Source: Cordilura impudica
Lineage: Eukaryota > Arthropoda > Insecta > Diptera > Scathophagidae
Direction: 5' to 3'
Assembly (NCBI GenBank): GCA_963682025.1
Contig: OY821519.1
Span: forward strand, 992,001 to 1,056,000
DNA length: 64,000 nucleotides
Shown in pieces: positions 9,960 through 21,807 of this stretch (positions are counted from its first letter, which is position 1; each line of letters opens with the position of its first letter). The notes under the pieces were generated by a model. The model saw only the letters and a list, made by a program, of their open reading frames with translations. It had not been told where the DNA came from and made no database searches. The translations under genes and the position numbers were made by a program.

Positions 9960-10865
9960 AATAGAATATAATAGAATAGAGTATGTACTATCAAAATGAC
10001 AGTATTGAAACTTTTGACAAGTACATTAATTACCACTATGAGTAGTCGGGAAAATATGGGCGGAATTGCCAAAATAAAAAAATAACAAAAATCACGAAAA
10101 TCAAAAATCACAAAAAACAAAAATCGTCAAAGCAGAAATCGCCAAAAACCTAAAATCGCGAATAAAAAAACCGCCAAAAACAAGATTCGCAAAAAAATTT
10201 GATGAACCGAAAATCACGAATAGCGAAAATATAAAAAATCGCCAAAATCAGAAATCGTCAAAACCGAAAATCGCGAATAACAAAAATAGTCAAATTCAAA
10301 AATCGCAAAAAAAAAATCTCGTAAAGCCAAAAATCGTCGAAATAAAAATAGGAAAAAAACAGAGATCGCTAAAGTTAAAAACCCCCCACAGTCCAAAATC
10401 GCCACAGTCAAAAATCGCCAAAACCTAAAATCGCAATTACCACTATGAGTAGTCGGGAAAATATGGGCGGAATCGCCAAAATAAAAAAATAACAAAAATC
10501 ACCAAAATCAAAAATCACAAAAAAACAAAAAACGTCATAGCAAAAATCGCCAAAAACCGAAAATCGCGAATAATAAAAATCGCCAAAAACATGATTCGCA
10601 AAAAAAAAAAAAAAATAAATGAACCGAAAATCACGAATAGCGAAAATATAAAAAATCGCGAAAATCAGAAATCGCAAAAAACCGAAAATCGCGAATAACA
10701 AAAAAAAAAACCAAATTCAAAAATCGCAAAAAACAAATCTCGTAAAGCCAAAAATCGCCAAAATAAAAATAGGAAAAAACAGAGATCGCTAAAGTTAAAA
10801 ACCCCCCACAGTCCAAAATCGCCACAGTCAAAAATCGCCAAAATCTAAAATCGCAATAACCAAAA
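9960..10865. repeat. Degenerate AAATCGC minisatellite, two 407-bp blocks
   Basis: Degenerate tandem array of roughly 10-14-bp units built on AAAATCGCCAAAA / AAAATCGCGAATA. The block beginning TACCACTATGAGTAGTCGGG at 10031 repeats at 10438, an offset of 407 bp, and both blocks end with ACCCCCCACAGTCC. An inverted relative is at 26320-26830. Frames through it give FGDF/RFWRF-type pseudo-proteins that are only translation of the repeat. Confidence 0.85.
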
Positions 10866-10999
10866 ATCTACATCTCAATCGCCAAAAATAAGTAAATTTA
10901 GTTTCTATAAAAAATATATTCCACAGTTTTTTTTTGTTGCGATGGGAGTAGCAAAGTGCATCGGATTACAGTTAACATTAAATAAATAATTACCGAATA

Positions 11000-11358
11000 T
11001 CTATAATATTAATAGGCTAGGCGATTTTTTGTTAAAGATATTTTGTTCTACCGTTTTATCCCGATTTTGACCAAATTATATTATTTGAAAGGTATTTCTT
11101 TTTAAAAGTTCACCAGATTTACAGGTTTTTAAATTTTTTCCTTTATTTTGAGTAAATTGCATTTAAAGTTGCTACTTACTTACCCATACATTAAATTATG
11201 CATATGCTATGTGTGTGTTTATTAAATTTGTTAATGAGTTTGTTATCTTCATTCACAACAATAATAAATCAAAAAAGTGTTGGTTTGTGAATTGGCTAAG
11301 TTTAAAAATTAAGTTGCCTAGAAATTGCACTCGAATTTCGGGTGCTAGAATCTGCCAG
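11000..11358 (+). mobile_element. Short Helitron, family B copy
   Basis: Starts TCTATAATATTAATAGGCTA after an A. Ends CTCGAATTTCGGG...CTGCCAG before T, so the usual CTAG has mutated to CCAG. About 360 bp, no coding capacity. Confidence 0.8.
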
Positions 11359-12060
11359 TATTAAATCAATACATGAAATAGATGTTATTCAATGTCCAGT
11401 ATAGTAATTCCAAGCAAATATCATTGGTGATGAAAGCAAAAAACCGCCTGAAGCTATTTTAAATAAAGTCTAATGAATTCAATGATAAGTTTCTGTAGTC
11501 CGATTTTTGTTGATATATGAGATGTGATACTTAGAAATTGTAATTTATGCAAATGTTATTTAGATTGGACATCCTTAAACCATTTTTGTTTCACACTCGT
11601 GTTTATGCATATTAATATTAAAGAAAAGAAGATAAACAACTAATTTTATTAAAGAATTGTGCTAATTTTCCTATGGAATGGTGTGATTATTATCTTGTTA
11701 TTGCAAATAAAATTGAAGTAAATTTCATAAAGAATTTCTCACGTTCAAGAGTATATTGCCAGTTTAAAGTCGTACAATTTTATTGTAATCCTCATATTTG
11801 ACAAATCCCTAAATGCGTGCAATCACCTGCACGCAAAAGTTATAAAACGGATTTTACAGTGACTAAATAGTTGCCAGATGGTTTTAGTTAATAATCAGCA
11901 AATTTACGGAGAAGAAATAAGAAAGCAGAGAACAAGGAACCATTATAAATGTTGTGGAAATTTTACTATTAAAAAAGATTTGACACAATTAACATTTTTT
12001 TTTAAAATAAAGTAGTTGAAATCCAGCTTTTGCTCGAGGTTAGGTTATTTTATGAGCCAG
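11359..12060. other. AT-rich stretch, no gene seen
   Basis: No ORF, repeat or RNA feature recognised. Base composition is like the rest of the window. Confidence 0.45.
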
Positions 12061-12415
12061 TTCAGCCCATAAGTAAATAATATAACCCATCTGTCCGTCT
12101 GACTATTGAAATTACGCTCATTCACAAAATAAAATATTTACCAGGTTGGTATTTAAATTGGAACTAATCGGGAGTCATTGAGGTGAGATATGAGCAAAAA
12201 TTTGACACCTCTAAAAAAACCCCTCCTGTGTGTTTGTTGTAATATTTTAGTGGTTGAACATAATTGTCGTACAACAACATTCACGGTTCAAAAAAGCCAC
12301 AAAAATGATGCAATCACACCAACAAACACAAGTACCATGAGCTACGTTAGTAGTATTGCCACATATTTTTTTATCGTTATCATGATATAATAAAAATAAT
12401 CGCCAATATAAAAAA
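12060..12415 (+). repeat. Family I (DINE-like variant) fragment
   Basis: Shares CTGTCCGTCTG, ACGCTCATTCACAAAATAAA and a following TAATCGGG(A/C) block with the fuller copy at 25718-26199 and the fragment at about 56870-57240. The 5' hairpin end is missing. It directly precedes the tandem family A array. Confidence 0.55.
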
Positions 12416-13153
12416 CAAGTAAGAAAATTATAGTCGGTCTAGACCGACTATACGATACCCTATACCATGCGTTTAGAAACCCTATATCTTATGCCCAACT
12501 AACTGGACATTGAAAATAAGCAAAAACTAAATTTGAGTGTGATTTTTATTAATTTTTTTGGCTGCAGATATGAAAAAGTTCATATCGGATGCTATATCTA
12601 TAAAGGGACTAGGTCCAAAAATGGACCGATCCTGATCATGTTTGGTAAAGTCTCTTGTATTTTGCAAGAATATATACAAACAAAATCTGAGAAGAATCAG
12701 TGCAATATTTTTGTTTTTTAATAGATTTAAGTGAATATCGGGAAGCAGCTCTATATGGGGTCAAAGGTATCATTTTTGGACTACTCATTAGTGGATGTAA
12801 TGAACGCATACAGACCCAATTTGAGTAAGATCTATATGACAATTTGGGTCTTATGGCAATTTATGTCGATTTCATATGGGTAATTTGTATGGGGGCTAGG
12901 TCTGAACATGGACCGATTTTCACAAATTTCAATAGCGTTCATTCTATAGCCGATAAAAGCTTACACACCAAATATCATCAATATATATTCATATTTGCGA
13001 CCTGCAGTTTGATTACAAGCTTTACATGGACACACAGACGGACGGACGGACAGTCGGTATAATAAAAGATGAGTCTAGGTCAAATATTTTTGGTAGTTAC
13101 AAACAGCAGCACAAAGTCATTATACCCAAACCACATAGTGGTATAGGGTATAA
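12416..13153 (+). mobile_element. DINE-1-like repeat, family A, array unit 1
   Basis: Full-length copy, CAAGTAAG to TAGGGTATAA. First unit of a head-to-tail array: the next units start at 13194 and 13983 and the stub of a fourth at 14784. Spacers are 40, 20 and 3 bp. Confidence 0.9.
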
Positions 13154-13193
13154 AAATATAATCCCTAATGAAAAAAGAAAAATGTAAAATGAA

Positions 13194-13962
13194 CAAGTAA
13201 GAAAATTATAGTCGGTCTAGACCGACTATACGATACCCTATACCATGGTTTAGAGACCCTATCTCTTCGGTCCAACTAATTGGATATAGAAAATAAGCAT
13301 AAATCAAATTTGAGTGGAATTTTTATTAATTTTTTTGGCTGCAGATATGAAAACGTTCATATCGGATGCTATATTTATATGGGGACTTGGTCGAAAAATG
13401 GACCGATTCTGACGATATTTGGTAAAGTCACTTATATTTTTAAAAAATATACACAAACCAAATTTGAGAAAATCTGTGCAATATTTTTGTTTTTTGATAG
13501 ATTTAAGCGAAGATCGGGAAGCAGCTCTATATGGGGCCTATGACTAAGAATTGTCCTATAGGGATTATTTTTGGATTACTGATTAATGGAAGCAATAAAC
13601 ACATACAAATCCAATTTGACTAAGATCTATGCGATAATTTGGATCTTATGGCAATTTACGTCGATTTCATAGGGGCATTTGTATGGGGACTAGGTCTGAA
13701 CATGTACCGATTTTCACCAATTTCAATAGCGTTCATCCTATGGCCGATAGAGGCTTATATACCAAATTTTATCAAAATATATTCATATTTGCGACCTGTA
13801 GTTTGATTACAAGGTTTACATGGACACACAGACGGACGGTTCAGAAAGTGATTCTGATCTGATCGGTATAATAAAAGATGGGTCTATGTCAAATATTTTT
13901 GGTAGTTACAAACAGCAGCACAAAGTCATTATACCCAAACCACATAGTGGCATAGGGTATAA
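13194..13962 (+). mobile_element. DINE-1-like repeat, family A, array unit 2
   Basis: Full-length copy in the same orientation as its neighbours. Its GACG tract is reduced to two units (GACGGACGG, about 13831-13840) and the sequence just after it is shortened, so tract length differs between adjacent units. Confidence 0.9.
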
Positions 13963-13982
13963 AAATGGAAAATGAAAAATAA

Positions 13983-14780
13983 ACAAGTAAGAAAATTATA
14001 TTCGGTCTAGACCGACTATACGATACCCTATACCATGCGTTTAGAGACCCTATCTCTCAGGCCCAACGAACTGGATATAGAAATAAGCGTAAACCAAATT
14101 TGAGTGGGATTTTTATTAATTTTTTTTGGCTGCAGATATGAAAAAGTTCATATCGGATGCTATATCTATATGGGGACTACGCCCAAAAATGGACCGATCC
14201 AGACCATGTTTGGTAAAGTCTCTTGTATTTTGCAAAAATATATACAAACAAAATTTGAGAAGAATCAGTGCAATATTTTTGTTTTTTGATAGATTTAAGT
14301 GAAGATTGGGAAGCAGCTCTATATGGGGCCTATGACTAAGAGTTGTCCTAGGTATCATTTTTAGACTACTCATTAATGGATGTAATAAACGCATACAAAC
14401 CCAATTTGAGTAAGATCTATATGACAATTTGGATCTTATGGCAATTTATGTCGATTTCATAGGGGTCATTTGTATGGGGGCTAGGTCTCAACATGGACCG
14501 ATTCTCACCAATTTCAATTGCTTTCATCCCATGGCCGATAAAAGATCAAATACCAAATTTCCTCAAAATATATTCATATTTGCGACCTGCAGTTTGATTA
14601 CAAGCTTTACATGGACACACAGACGGACGGACGGACGGACGGACATCGTTTAATCGAATCAGATAGTGATTCTGATGCGATCGGTATAATTAAAGATGGG
14701 TCTGTGTCAAATATTTTTGGTTGTTACAAACAGCAGCACAAAGTCATTATACCCAAACCACATAGTGGTATAGGGTATAA
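13983..14780 (+). mobile_element. DINE-1-like repeat, family A, array unit 3
   Basis: Full-length copy, with one mismatch in the first half of the terminal palindrome (ATATTCGGTC). A GACGG tract with five units lies near 14620-14645. Three bases after its end a further CAAGTAAG begins. Confidence 0.9.
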
Positions 14781-14783
14781 AAA

Positions 14784-14812
14784 CAAGTAAGAAAATTATA
14801 GTTGGTCTATCG
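14784..14812 (+). repeat. Family A array unit 4, 29-bp stub
   Basis: CAAGTAAGAAAATTATAG then TTGGTCTAT, after which sequence switches abruptly to the Tc3-like relic. Only one end of the element is present, so the unit was truncated or never completed. Confidence 0.75.
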
Positions 14813-15305
14813 CCGTAATACGTAATAGTGCCCCAGACCATTATTCCACTCTCTCTGTTATGGTGACAATAACGTGGAAATAATAATTATATCCATTTGG
14901 ACCATTTGATAACCTTGTTGCCCTATCCACTTCATGTGATCTTTCCCAAATTTCAATCTCTACTGCTTATGTGCGGCTTTCATTGGTGGCTTTTTTTTCA
15001 AAGTTTTCAATGCTTCAGGTACTCCGAGGTTTTTATGACATTGTGAATTGTTGTTTTACTGACTGTGACTCCGGTGACATAGATAAATTCGAAGCCATTT
15101 GGAAAATTTTAAGGCTTTCTTTTGCATCGTTTACCATACTCTGATGGGCTTCGACTAAGTTTTCCGACAAAAGCGCGGTTAGAAAGCCCTTGATTATGAT
15201 ACGCAAAAATTTTTACAATTTCCGTGGAACTAAGCTTTTCAGCATACTTTTTCTTTGCAGTAAAGAGCACGCTTCTCTATCGCAATTAAACGTAATTTGA
15301 TACAA
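14805..15305 (-). pseudogene. Tc3/Tc1-like transposase relic, N-terminal half
   Basis: Minus-strand reading gives the paired HTH region: KYAEKLSSTEIVKIFAYHNQ, then LSNRAFVGKLSRSPSEYGKR, then, in another frame, KTTIHNV and MKAAHK, KFGKDHMKW, GPNGYNYYFHV, and finally GIMVWGTITYYG. This order (HTH, GRPR-equivalent, a GP.GYNYY block around the first catalytic Asp, VMVWG) is that of Tc3/Tc1 transposases. The catalytic second and third acids are absent because the copy is cut at the junction with the DINE-like stub. Stops and frameshifts throughout. Confidence 0.7.
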
Positions 15306-16062
15306 ATTAGCACAACAATCAAAAAATAATTAAAAATTCTACACTGAAAGGCTCGTTAATTTCCACTGGTCCGTTTGGAATTTTTTTTTTAATATAACAG
15401 TAGATTACGTTCTTGCCAACGACTTTAATACATATTTGCCAGTTACTAAGGAAACACAAAAATTGTTACTATTCTTTAAAATTTCAAGTAGGGAGTTAAC
15501 GGAATGTATCTTCTGAATATACATATGCCAAATTGGATCGTAAACCATTTTGGACAAAATATCTTCAAATGAATATTTCGATAGATCGTTAAATCTGACA
15601 ACTATGCTCATAAAAGTAAAAAACTAGATATAGAAAAAAAAAATAAATAAATAAAAAAGTGTCAAAACAACAAAAGTATATGTAGCAAGTACATAGAAGT
15701 ACCATCTAAGAATGGTGGTGCAACAGTACAGTGCTGTAAATAAAGCACTGTAATTAGATATACCTGAAATTAATGTTGAAGAGCAACAATATTAGATAAG
15801 ATGTAATCTCGATACATTATATTATTAAACATAAAAATTCACGATTAATGACGGCAAAATATAACAAAAAAAATTGTATTATCGATAAATCGACTAAAAT
15901 ATTGTCGTCAATAAAATTATTTTTTGAAGTTTTATTAAATTTAATTTTCAGAAAATCTCTGCAGCCGAAAACTCCCTTTTTGATTCAGCACTTTTTGTAT
16001 ATTTACCACGAACTTTCACATTTTCAAATTATGTCTTTACGCTTCTGATAATTTTATTAATA
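15306..16062. other. No recognised gene; one unexplained short ORF
   Basis: Mostly AT-rich. A minus-strand ORF at 15611-15405 (68 residues, MSIVVRFNDLSKYSFEDILS...) has amino-acid composition that looks protein-like, but I recognise no family, see no splice or promoter context and cannot support it as a gene. No repeat match elsewhere in the window. Confidence 0.35.
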
Positions 16063-17230
16063 CTAGCAGAGCCCAGCACTCGAAAATCGAGTGCAAATTC
16101 TAGGAAACTTTATTTTTTCATTAAATTTTCTTTTTTCAATGTTTGTTTAAAAATTATGAATATATAAATAAAATTCATTAAATCGTGAATTTTTTTTATA
16201 AAATACATTAAATTTAATAATATATATATATGTTGAACACACAGAAGATATGTAAATGGGGTTGTTAATACATAATTTTATAAAAGCCTAAAGGTATGCT
16301 TATCAATTTCAGCCAATTCACAATTCAACACAAAATTAATAAATACATACACAGTGACAAGGAAAATCATATTCTAAGGATCGAAATAAGGAACCATACC
16401 TCTAAAACGAATTCTGATGTCCCGACTTCTGACCTGTCTGTCTGTCTGCCATGGGGCAACCCCATTCCCCCTCATGCAATTGATCTGAAACTTGGCCCAT
16501 AGTCTTGTTGTGACTACAGATTAATTTTGGGGTAGTCACGCAGTCACGCAGTCACGCAGTCACGCAGAGTCACGCGTAGGGACGCATAGTCACGGATTGA
16601 GCTAAAAGTTATTTACCCTCATCCGATCGATCTTTTTGAATGACATAACATAGTCAAGGCGTATGATTATTATTTATTAGCAGAGTAGAAGATACGTATA
16701 CGTATGAGTGTTAATTTTAATATTAAATCAAACATAGTCAGTCCAATTCTAAACAAAAAATGGTGATTTTTTGAAATGTTTGTATGGGGAACCCCCCAGG
16801 GTGTTCCACGGGGTGTGCCACTGGCATGGTGGGTCGGCCCTCCAAAGTTAGTGGGGGTCTATCATACATTTGGACTCGATTGGGGCACTCTAAATGGATC
16901 AAAGTGAGACAGACACACAGACAGGTCAAAAGTCGGGACATCAGAATTCGTTTTAGAGGTATGGTTCCTCGGGCAAAGTTTCTTATTTTGATAGAATACG
17001 GTTTTCCTTGTCACTTGGGCGATTTTTAAATCGACCCGCTCTAATACACAGCATTGTATAGTTTTTTATTTAAATATGTGTTAGTGCAACTTTCAATGAT
17101 TTTTATTAAAGATGATGCACATCTGCAAAGAAATACCTTTCAAATAGTATATTTTTTTTTGTCAAAATCAGTTAGTAACTAAAATTGTAGAAAAGGTCAC
17201 AAGAAATTGCCTTTCCTATTAATATGATAG
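16063..17230 (-). mobile_element. Short Helitron, family B copy, interrupted
   Basis: Left part 16063-16353 starts CTAGCAGAGCCC with the CTCGAAAATCGAG hairpin. The right part 17046-17230 has GAAATACCTTTCAAATAGTA, GTCACAAGAAATTGCC and ends ATAGAT. The middle is occupied by the foldback-like insertion 16354-17045. The left half contains a subtype-specific stretch (TGTTGAACACACAGA) shared with 34367 and 22400-22450. Confidence 0.75.
16354..17045. mobile_element. Foldback-like element nested in a Helitron
   Basis: Arms at about 16354-16450 and 16905-17014 are inverted: GTGACAAGGAAAA / TTTTCCTTGTCAC, GGAACCATACCTCTAAAACG and GAATTCTGATGTCCCGACTT with their complements. The loop holds an (ACGCAGTC)n minisatellite at about 16533-16575. 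TACACA flanks both sides (16348-16353 and 17046-17051), a likely target duplication. A related fragment with a GTGACTATGC array is at 63375-63480. No ORF recognised. Confidence 0.65.
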
Positions 17231-17839
17231 ATCTCCTTGTGGATCCAACAGATTTAAATTTAAATTCTCTTGTATTGCTTGGTGAAGTTTTTCTTTTATT
17301 CATAATAACATCAGGTACAGGAGTGTATGAAACCTCTAAAACTTCTTATATAACATCAGCTGTATTTTTATCAAAGTTTTCATATTCTTTTTTCAACATG
17401 ACTCATCACCAATTCTGATAAAATATATCGTAATCTTTCTCCTTTGGTGCAACGCAGCCAAGTTGATTATTCAAATGTTAAAAAACATCTGCAAAAGTTA
17501 TTCTTCGTCCCTGGTTTCGTAAAATAAATTTGATTTGATTTGATTACTTCATCCTGCACTCATCTACGGATGAAGTTGAGACATTTTGAGACAGTTCATT
17601 GCACTTATTTCAAATATATTCTTTAAATATATTCGATACCTAAAAAATATGTAAAAAACAAAATCTGTATACGTGTGGTAACACTGATTGTTATTTATTG
17701 AATTATCGATAATATTTACAGGAGTTATCTACAATTTTAACAAGATATTTTTGTCCGATTAATCGGCTTATAAATCACTATACTCGATTAAAGGGGGTTG
17801 TTCATTACAAACAATTTCTGTAAAATAATTGTATGAAAA
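17231..17839. other. No gene recognised; possible LINE 3' tail
   Basis: Short ORF at 17224-17418 shows no known domain. AAATAAATTTGATTTGATTTGATT at about 17522-17546 is a TTTGA microsatellite like the 3' tails of some LINEs, but no RT sequence precedes it. Confidence 0.35.
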
Positions 17840-18185
17840 CCAAATATTGTCAAATAAATGTCATACTTTTAGATGGAATCATTTAAAATGAACTTAACTT
17901 TTGGTTTCTGTGTCTACAAAGTGAGGACAATTGCATATATTTACAAAACGGTCCCGAAGTATACTATAACATTTCTTAAATCACCGTCGATACAACACAT
18001 ACCTCTAAGTATTGTTAGACCATTGTATCCCGTGACTTATAAAATTCCAATAAAAGTACGCAGCTCTTCTCCAGTAATGTGTGTTTTTTTTTTCTCGAAA
18101 AACGGTGTATTCGTTTAAAGTATCAGTAATGTCCTGAATCAAAACATCATCGAAGAATTTGTCAAACTACTCATGCGGCTCCAAT
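17840..18185 (-). pseudogene. piggyBac-type transposase relic, N-terminal part
   Basis: Minus-strand frames give FFDDVLIQDITDTLNEYT (about 18165-18110), then ITGEELRTFIGIL (about 18075) and VTGYNGL. In piggyBac transposases a (F)F(T/D)DE.I..I...TN.Y helix is followed by an ITVEE(L/I)(K/R).F.GIL.L.GY block ahead of the first catalytic Asp, so the order fits. One frameshift between the two blocks and stops afterwards. No DDE residues survive. It is not collinear with the piggyBac relic at 6332 and is on the other strand. Confidence 0.55.
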
Positions 18186-18231
18186 TGAAGACGGTCTGCA
18201 TAATTGCATTAAGGAAATATTGTTAGCTAGT

Positions 18232-18813
18232 GGTGGCTATATCTATATGGGGACTAGGTCCAAAAATGGACCGATCCTGACCATGGTTGGTAAAGTGTCT
18301 TCTATTTTGCACAAATATATACAAACAAAATTTGAGATGAATCAGTGCTATATTTCTGTTTTTTTTTATAGATTTAAGTGAAGATCGGGAAGCAGCTCTA
18401 TTTGGGGCCTACGACTTAGAGTTGTCCCATAGGGATCGTTTTTGGACTACTCATTAATGGATGTAATAAACACATGCAAACCCAATTTGACTAAGATCTA
18501 TACGACAATTTGGATCTTATGGCAATTTATGTCGATTTCATAGAGGTCATTTTTATGGGGGCTAGGTCTTAACATGGATCGATTCTCACCAATTTCAATA
18601 GCGTTCATCCCATGGCCTGGACTGCGACCTGCAGTTTGATTACAAGCTTTACATGGACGCACAGACGGACGGACGGACATTGTTAAATCAACTCAGAAAG
18701 TGATTCTGATTCGATCGGTATAATAAAAGATGGGTCTAGGTCAAACATTTTTGGTAGTTACAAACAGCAGCACAAAGTCATTATACCCAAACCACAAAGT
18801 GGTATAGGGTATA
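18232..18813 (+). mobile_element. DINE-1-like repeat, family A, one end missing
   Basis: Starts inside the element at CTATATGGGGACTAGGTCC and runs to the TAGGGTATAA end. The palindrome end is missing. The second internal module is also shortened (18615, CATGGCCTGGAC). Confidence 0.85.
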
Positions 18814-18829
18814 ATTATTTGCTCAATAT

Positions 18830-19690
18830 GAATGCTGCCAAAAACAATAAATGCATTAATTTTTAGAGTTTTCATGAATGCTGTTGCATGTGATAGAGGT
18901 TGCATAGCATTAGTGTACAAAATAATTGTCCTCAGTATAACTAGTGTCCGCGTATTTAAACAAAAAAAGTGCCACGAAAACGAGTTTGCCAAAATATTAT
19001 TCAGCCAGGGAAATCGTTATTATATTCTGTATTAAAAGAAGGACTGTGTACAACATCATATGCTGTACTGAACAAAAGGAAAGGAATTAAAGCGGTCACC
19101 AGGCCTTAAACTATTAACTATTCCAGTGAATAATGATTATGGATTGTGTGTTTTACATGAAACTATCTGAAATGTAATACAAAAACACAAGTATTCCTCA
19201 CGAGTGGCTAATATTGATAAATAATTTAAATTTGCTAAAGAACATGTTTCACTTTCTCTTGAAGTTTTTTTAAAAATGAACTGACCGCATGTGTTCGACA
19301 ATTCGGTTTTGTTGAACTGGAAAATTCGTATAAGTTCATATACAAATTTTATCAAGATAATGATCCGAAAAATAAAGTTATTGATATCCCTGCCCGGAGT
19401 CCCGGTATGAACCCTACCTAAAAGTTATGGCTCCATCTAGACAAAAAAGGTCGGTAAAACCTCGCCAACAAATAGAAATGATTTATTATAGAAGAGTGGG
19501 AAAAGCACTTGCAGAATATGAAATTCCAAAACTTATTCATTCAATGCACAGACGCTTGCAATTAGTAATTAATTCTCAAAGCAGACACACAAAATATTAG
19601 CAACTAAAAACCATAAATGTACAATAAATTAAACATTTTATCGAATTAAGCTTAAGTATAGAAACATTTATTTGACAGCACAGAAATTGA
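18830..19690 (+). pseudogene. Tc1-like transposase relic
   Basis: The clearest part is 19335-19440: KFYQDNDPKNKV with the second catalytic Asp, then IPARSPGMNP leading to a WLHLDKKG stretch, and 19490-19570 with EEWEKHLQNMKFQ-like and LIHSMHRRLQLVINS sequence, i.e. the C-terminal PRR(L/I)..V block of Tc1 transposases. The upstream part (18840-19140) is too decayed to align with certainty but probably contains the HTH. Stops and frameshifts throughout; no clear TIRs found. Confidence 0.65.
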
Positions 19691-20554
19691 TCTATCGTCC
19701 TTTTTTTTAATAATCACTAGAATACTTTTTGTTGTATTTTTTTTTTAAATTTGTGGTCTGTAATATTAATAGGCAAGGCGATTTCTTGTGATCTCTTCTA
19801 CGCTTTTAGTTATCAACCAAAATTGACAAAAAAAATTTACAATTTGAAAGGTATTTCTTAGCAGATGTGCACCATCTTAACAGATATGCACCATATGCTA
19901 TAATTTTTTGGAGTAATAATTATTTAAAGTTGCCACTAATACATACATAAAACACATAAAACTATACCCTGCAAACATTTTTAAGATTTTTTGGCGATAG
20001 CTTGTTTGGCGATGATTACGCGATCCTTCTCAGGGAATACGAATCGCTAACCATCGCCTACGCCTTACAACTAAGCGAAGAGTATGCGAGCGTACACAAG
20101 TAAGTCAATTTTTTTTTTCTAAAAACACTTAATTCTGACAACAATTTTGATGACGTTGACGATGTGAAGCGCGCACCATCGCCTACGCCTTGAAACTAAG
20201 CGATGAATATGCGAGCGTACACAAGTAACGGCAAATCTTTCTCACAATAGTCAAAATATTGTGGCATTCTTTATCGTTTTGAGATGAGTCATCAGTGTTT
20301 TTTCATAACTTTCGATAGAATTTTTTTTGTCTTGTTGTTTTGTTAAGGTAACGGGAAAATAAATATTTGGTTTCAAGGGCAATTAGCAAAATTGTCATTT
20401 AAGTTGAGCAAGTGATTTGTGAAGGGTGGGTTTATTCAAATAATTCATATAAATAATATTAAATACTTCGGAAATATTAAAAGAAATATTTTAATAGAAG
20501 TAAAAGTTGTGATCAGTGAAAGGTGTGGTGTTTAAAAGTTATAAATTAAAAAAA

Positions 20555-21473
20555 ATGTTGTCTAACAAAGCACTGCGGTTGAAAAGTAAGAGAGAAGCGT
20601 CAAAAATAATAACAAGTAATTTTAATTTAAATGCAGTTGCAAGTACTAGTGCGGAAAAAAGTGAAAACGTAAATATTTCACAAAATAGTTGTCCCCAAAA
20701 TGCGAATGTATATGTGGAAAATGTGTTTGTGGTTCAAGAAAATGTGGTTTTAAATGCGGAAAGTTCGGAAAGTGATTTTGATTGTAACGTAAATACAGAG
20801 ATACCAAATATTAATATTAACCTTTCATCCGATTTAAATAAATTAAAAAATAGACTATCACTACTGTTTTTCAGGAGAAGAAACAAACGTTTTATTTATG
20901 AGTTGTCAATTTGTCTAAAATTCGCAAGTAGAAAATTTTTTACAAATATAAATGATACATATTCAGATGCAGGGCGAACAATTTTGCGAGTTACGGGGTA
21001 ACAACTTATGACCATCGATATGTTGTTTTGCTTACAGCCCCATTTTAACCATCTCCAGTTAAACGACAACCAGCCACTAACATTCTTTATTTTATTTGTC
21101 TATTAAAACGGTTGGTAAAATGCGGAGATGGTAAAAATGCGGGTAAGCCATCCATAGAAAGGGTATATTTTTAAAAATGCTTCAACAATTTTCAGAAACG
21201 AATCATTAAAAGAGTTGGGGGCGCTAATGTACCAAATTTTGCTAGAGCTGCAATTAAACGTACTCTTACAGATGACTTGGCGTTGCAATTTTCTTGGAGG
21301 TACGCATTTTATAACTACAAGAAGTTAATTTTTTTATGTTTAAATTCTTAAATTTTAGAAGTTTGTCAAATGAAATTTATCGGTGCTGAGGAATCACAAA
21401 TTGGCCGTGTTCTTCAGCAACATTTTGTTCATGCGAAGGATCTCCTCGCCAAGAGAAAGGACCACCAATAAAT
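20555..21473 (+). pseudogene. Three-exon DUF4806-like gene remnant inside a TIR element
   Basis: Exon-like part 1 (ATG 20555 to stop 21001, 148 residues) is basic and Ser/Asn-rich with no known domain. Part 2 (21193-21298) encodes KRIIKRVGGANVPNFARAAI then KRTLTDDLALQFSWR, ending at GAG|GTACGC. Part 3 begins after TTTTAG at 21359 and encodes MKFIGAEES and QHFVHAKDLLAKRKDHQ, stop 21471-21473. The pattern (GG....N..RA..K..LT..LA.Q.SW, later HAKDRLAK) is that of DUF4806 proteins, a fly/insect family of unknown function. Joining at these splice sites shifts the frame by one, so the copy looks dead. Splicing is inferred. Confidence 0.55.
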
Positions 21474-21807
21474 AAAACCTAAATAATACATAAGTATTAT
21501 TTGAAAAAATGTTAAACATTATTTCAATAATTATATATTGTCATAAATCTTTTTATACACACAAAAATGAAATAAAGCATAAAAGCTATGAATGAATTCT
21601 AAATTACTAAAAAATAACCATATGTTGTCATTCTTATTTTCATTGCCGGCGATTCAAGAGCGATGCAAAGGCGATTGAAAACGTTTCAGGTACAAAAATG
21701 ACAATAATATAATTAAAGCTATAAACATTCTCAAACGCCGTAAATTCGTCCACTAATCGCCGTCGAGTAATTGCTTTTAGGTACACATCGCGAATGCAAA
21801 GCGATCA

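Noticed and set aside
10214..10831. Overlapping minus-strand ORFs rich in FGDF/RFWRF
   Set aside because: Direct translation of the AAATCGCC minisatellite; no independent support.
15405..15611. 68-residue minus-strand ORF as a possible host exon
   Set aside because: Protein-like composition but no recognised family, no repeat of it, and no splice or promoter context; left as unexplained.
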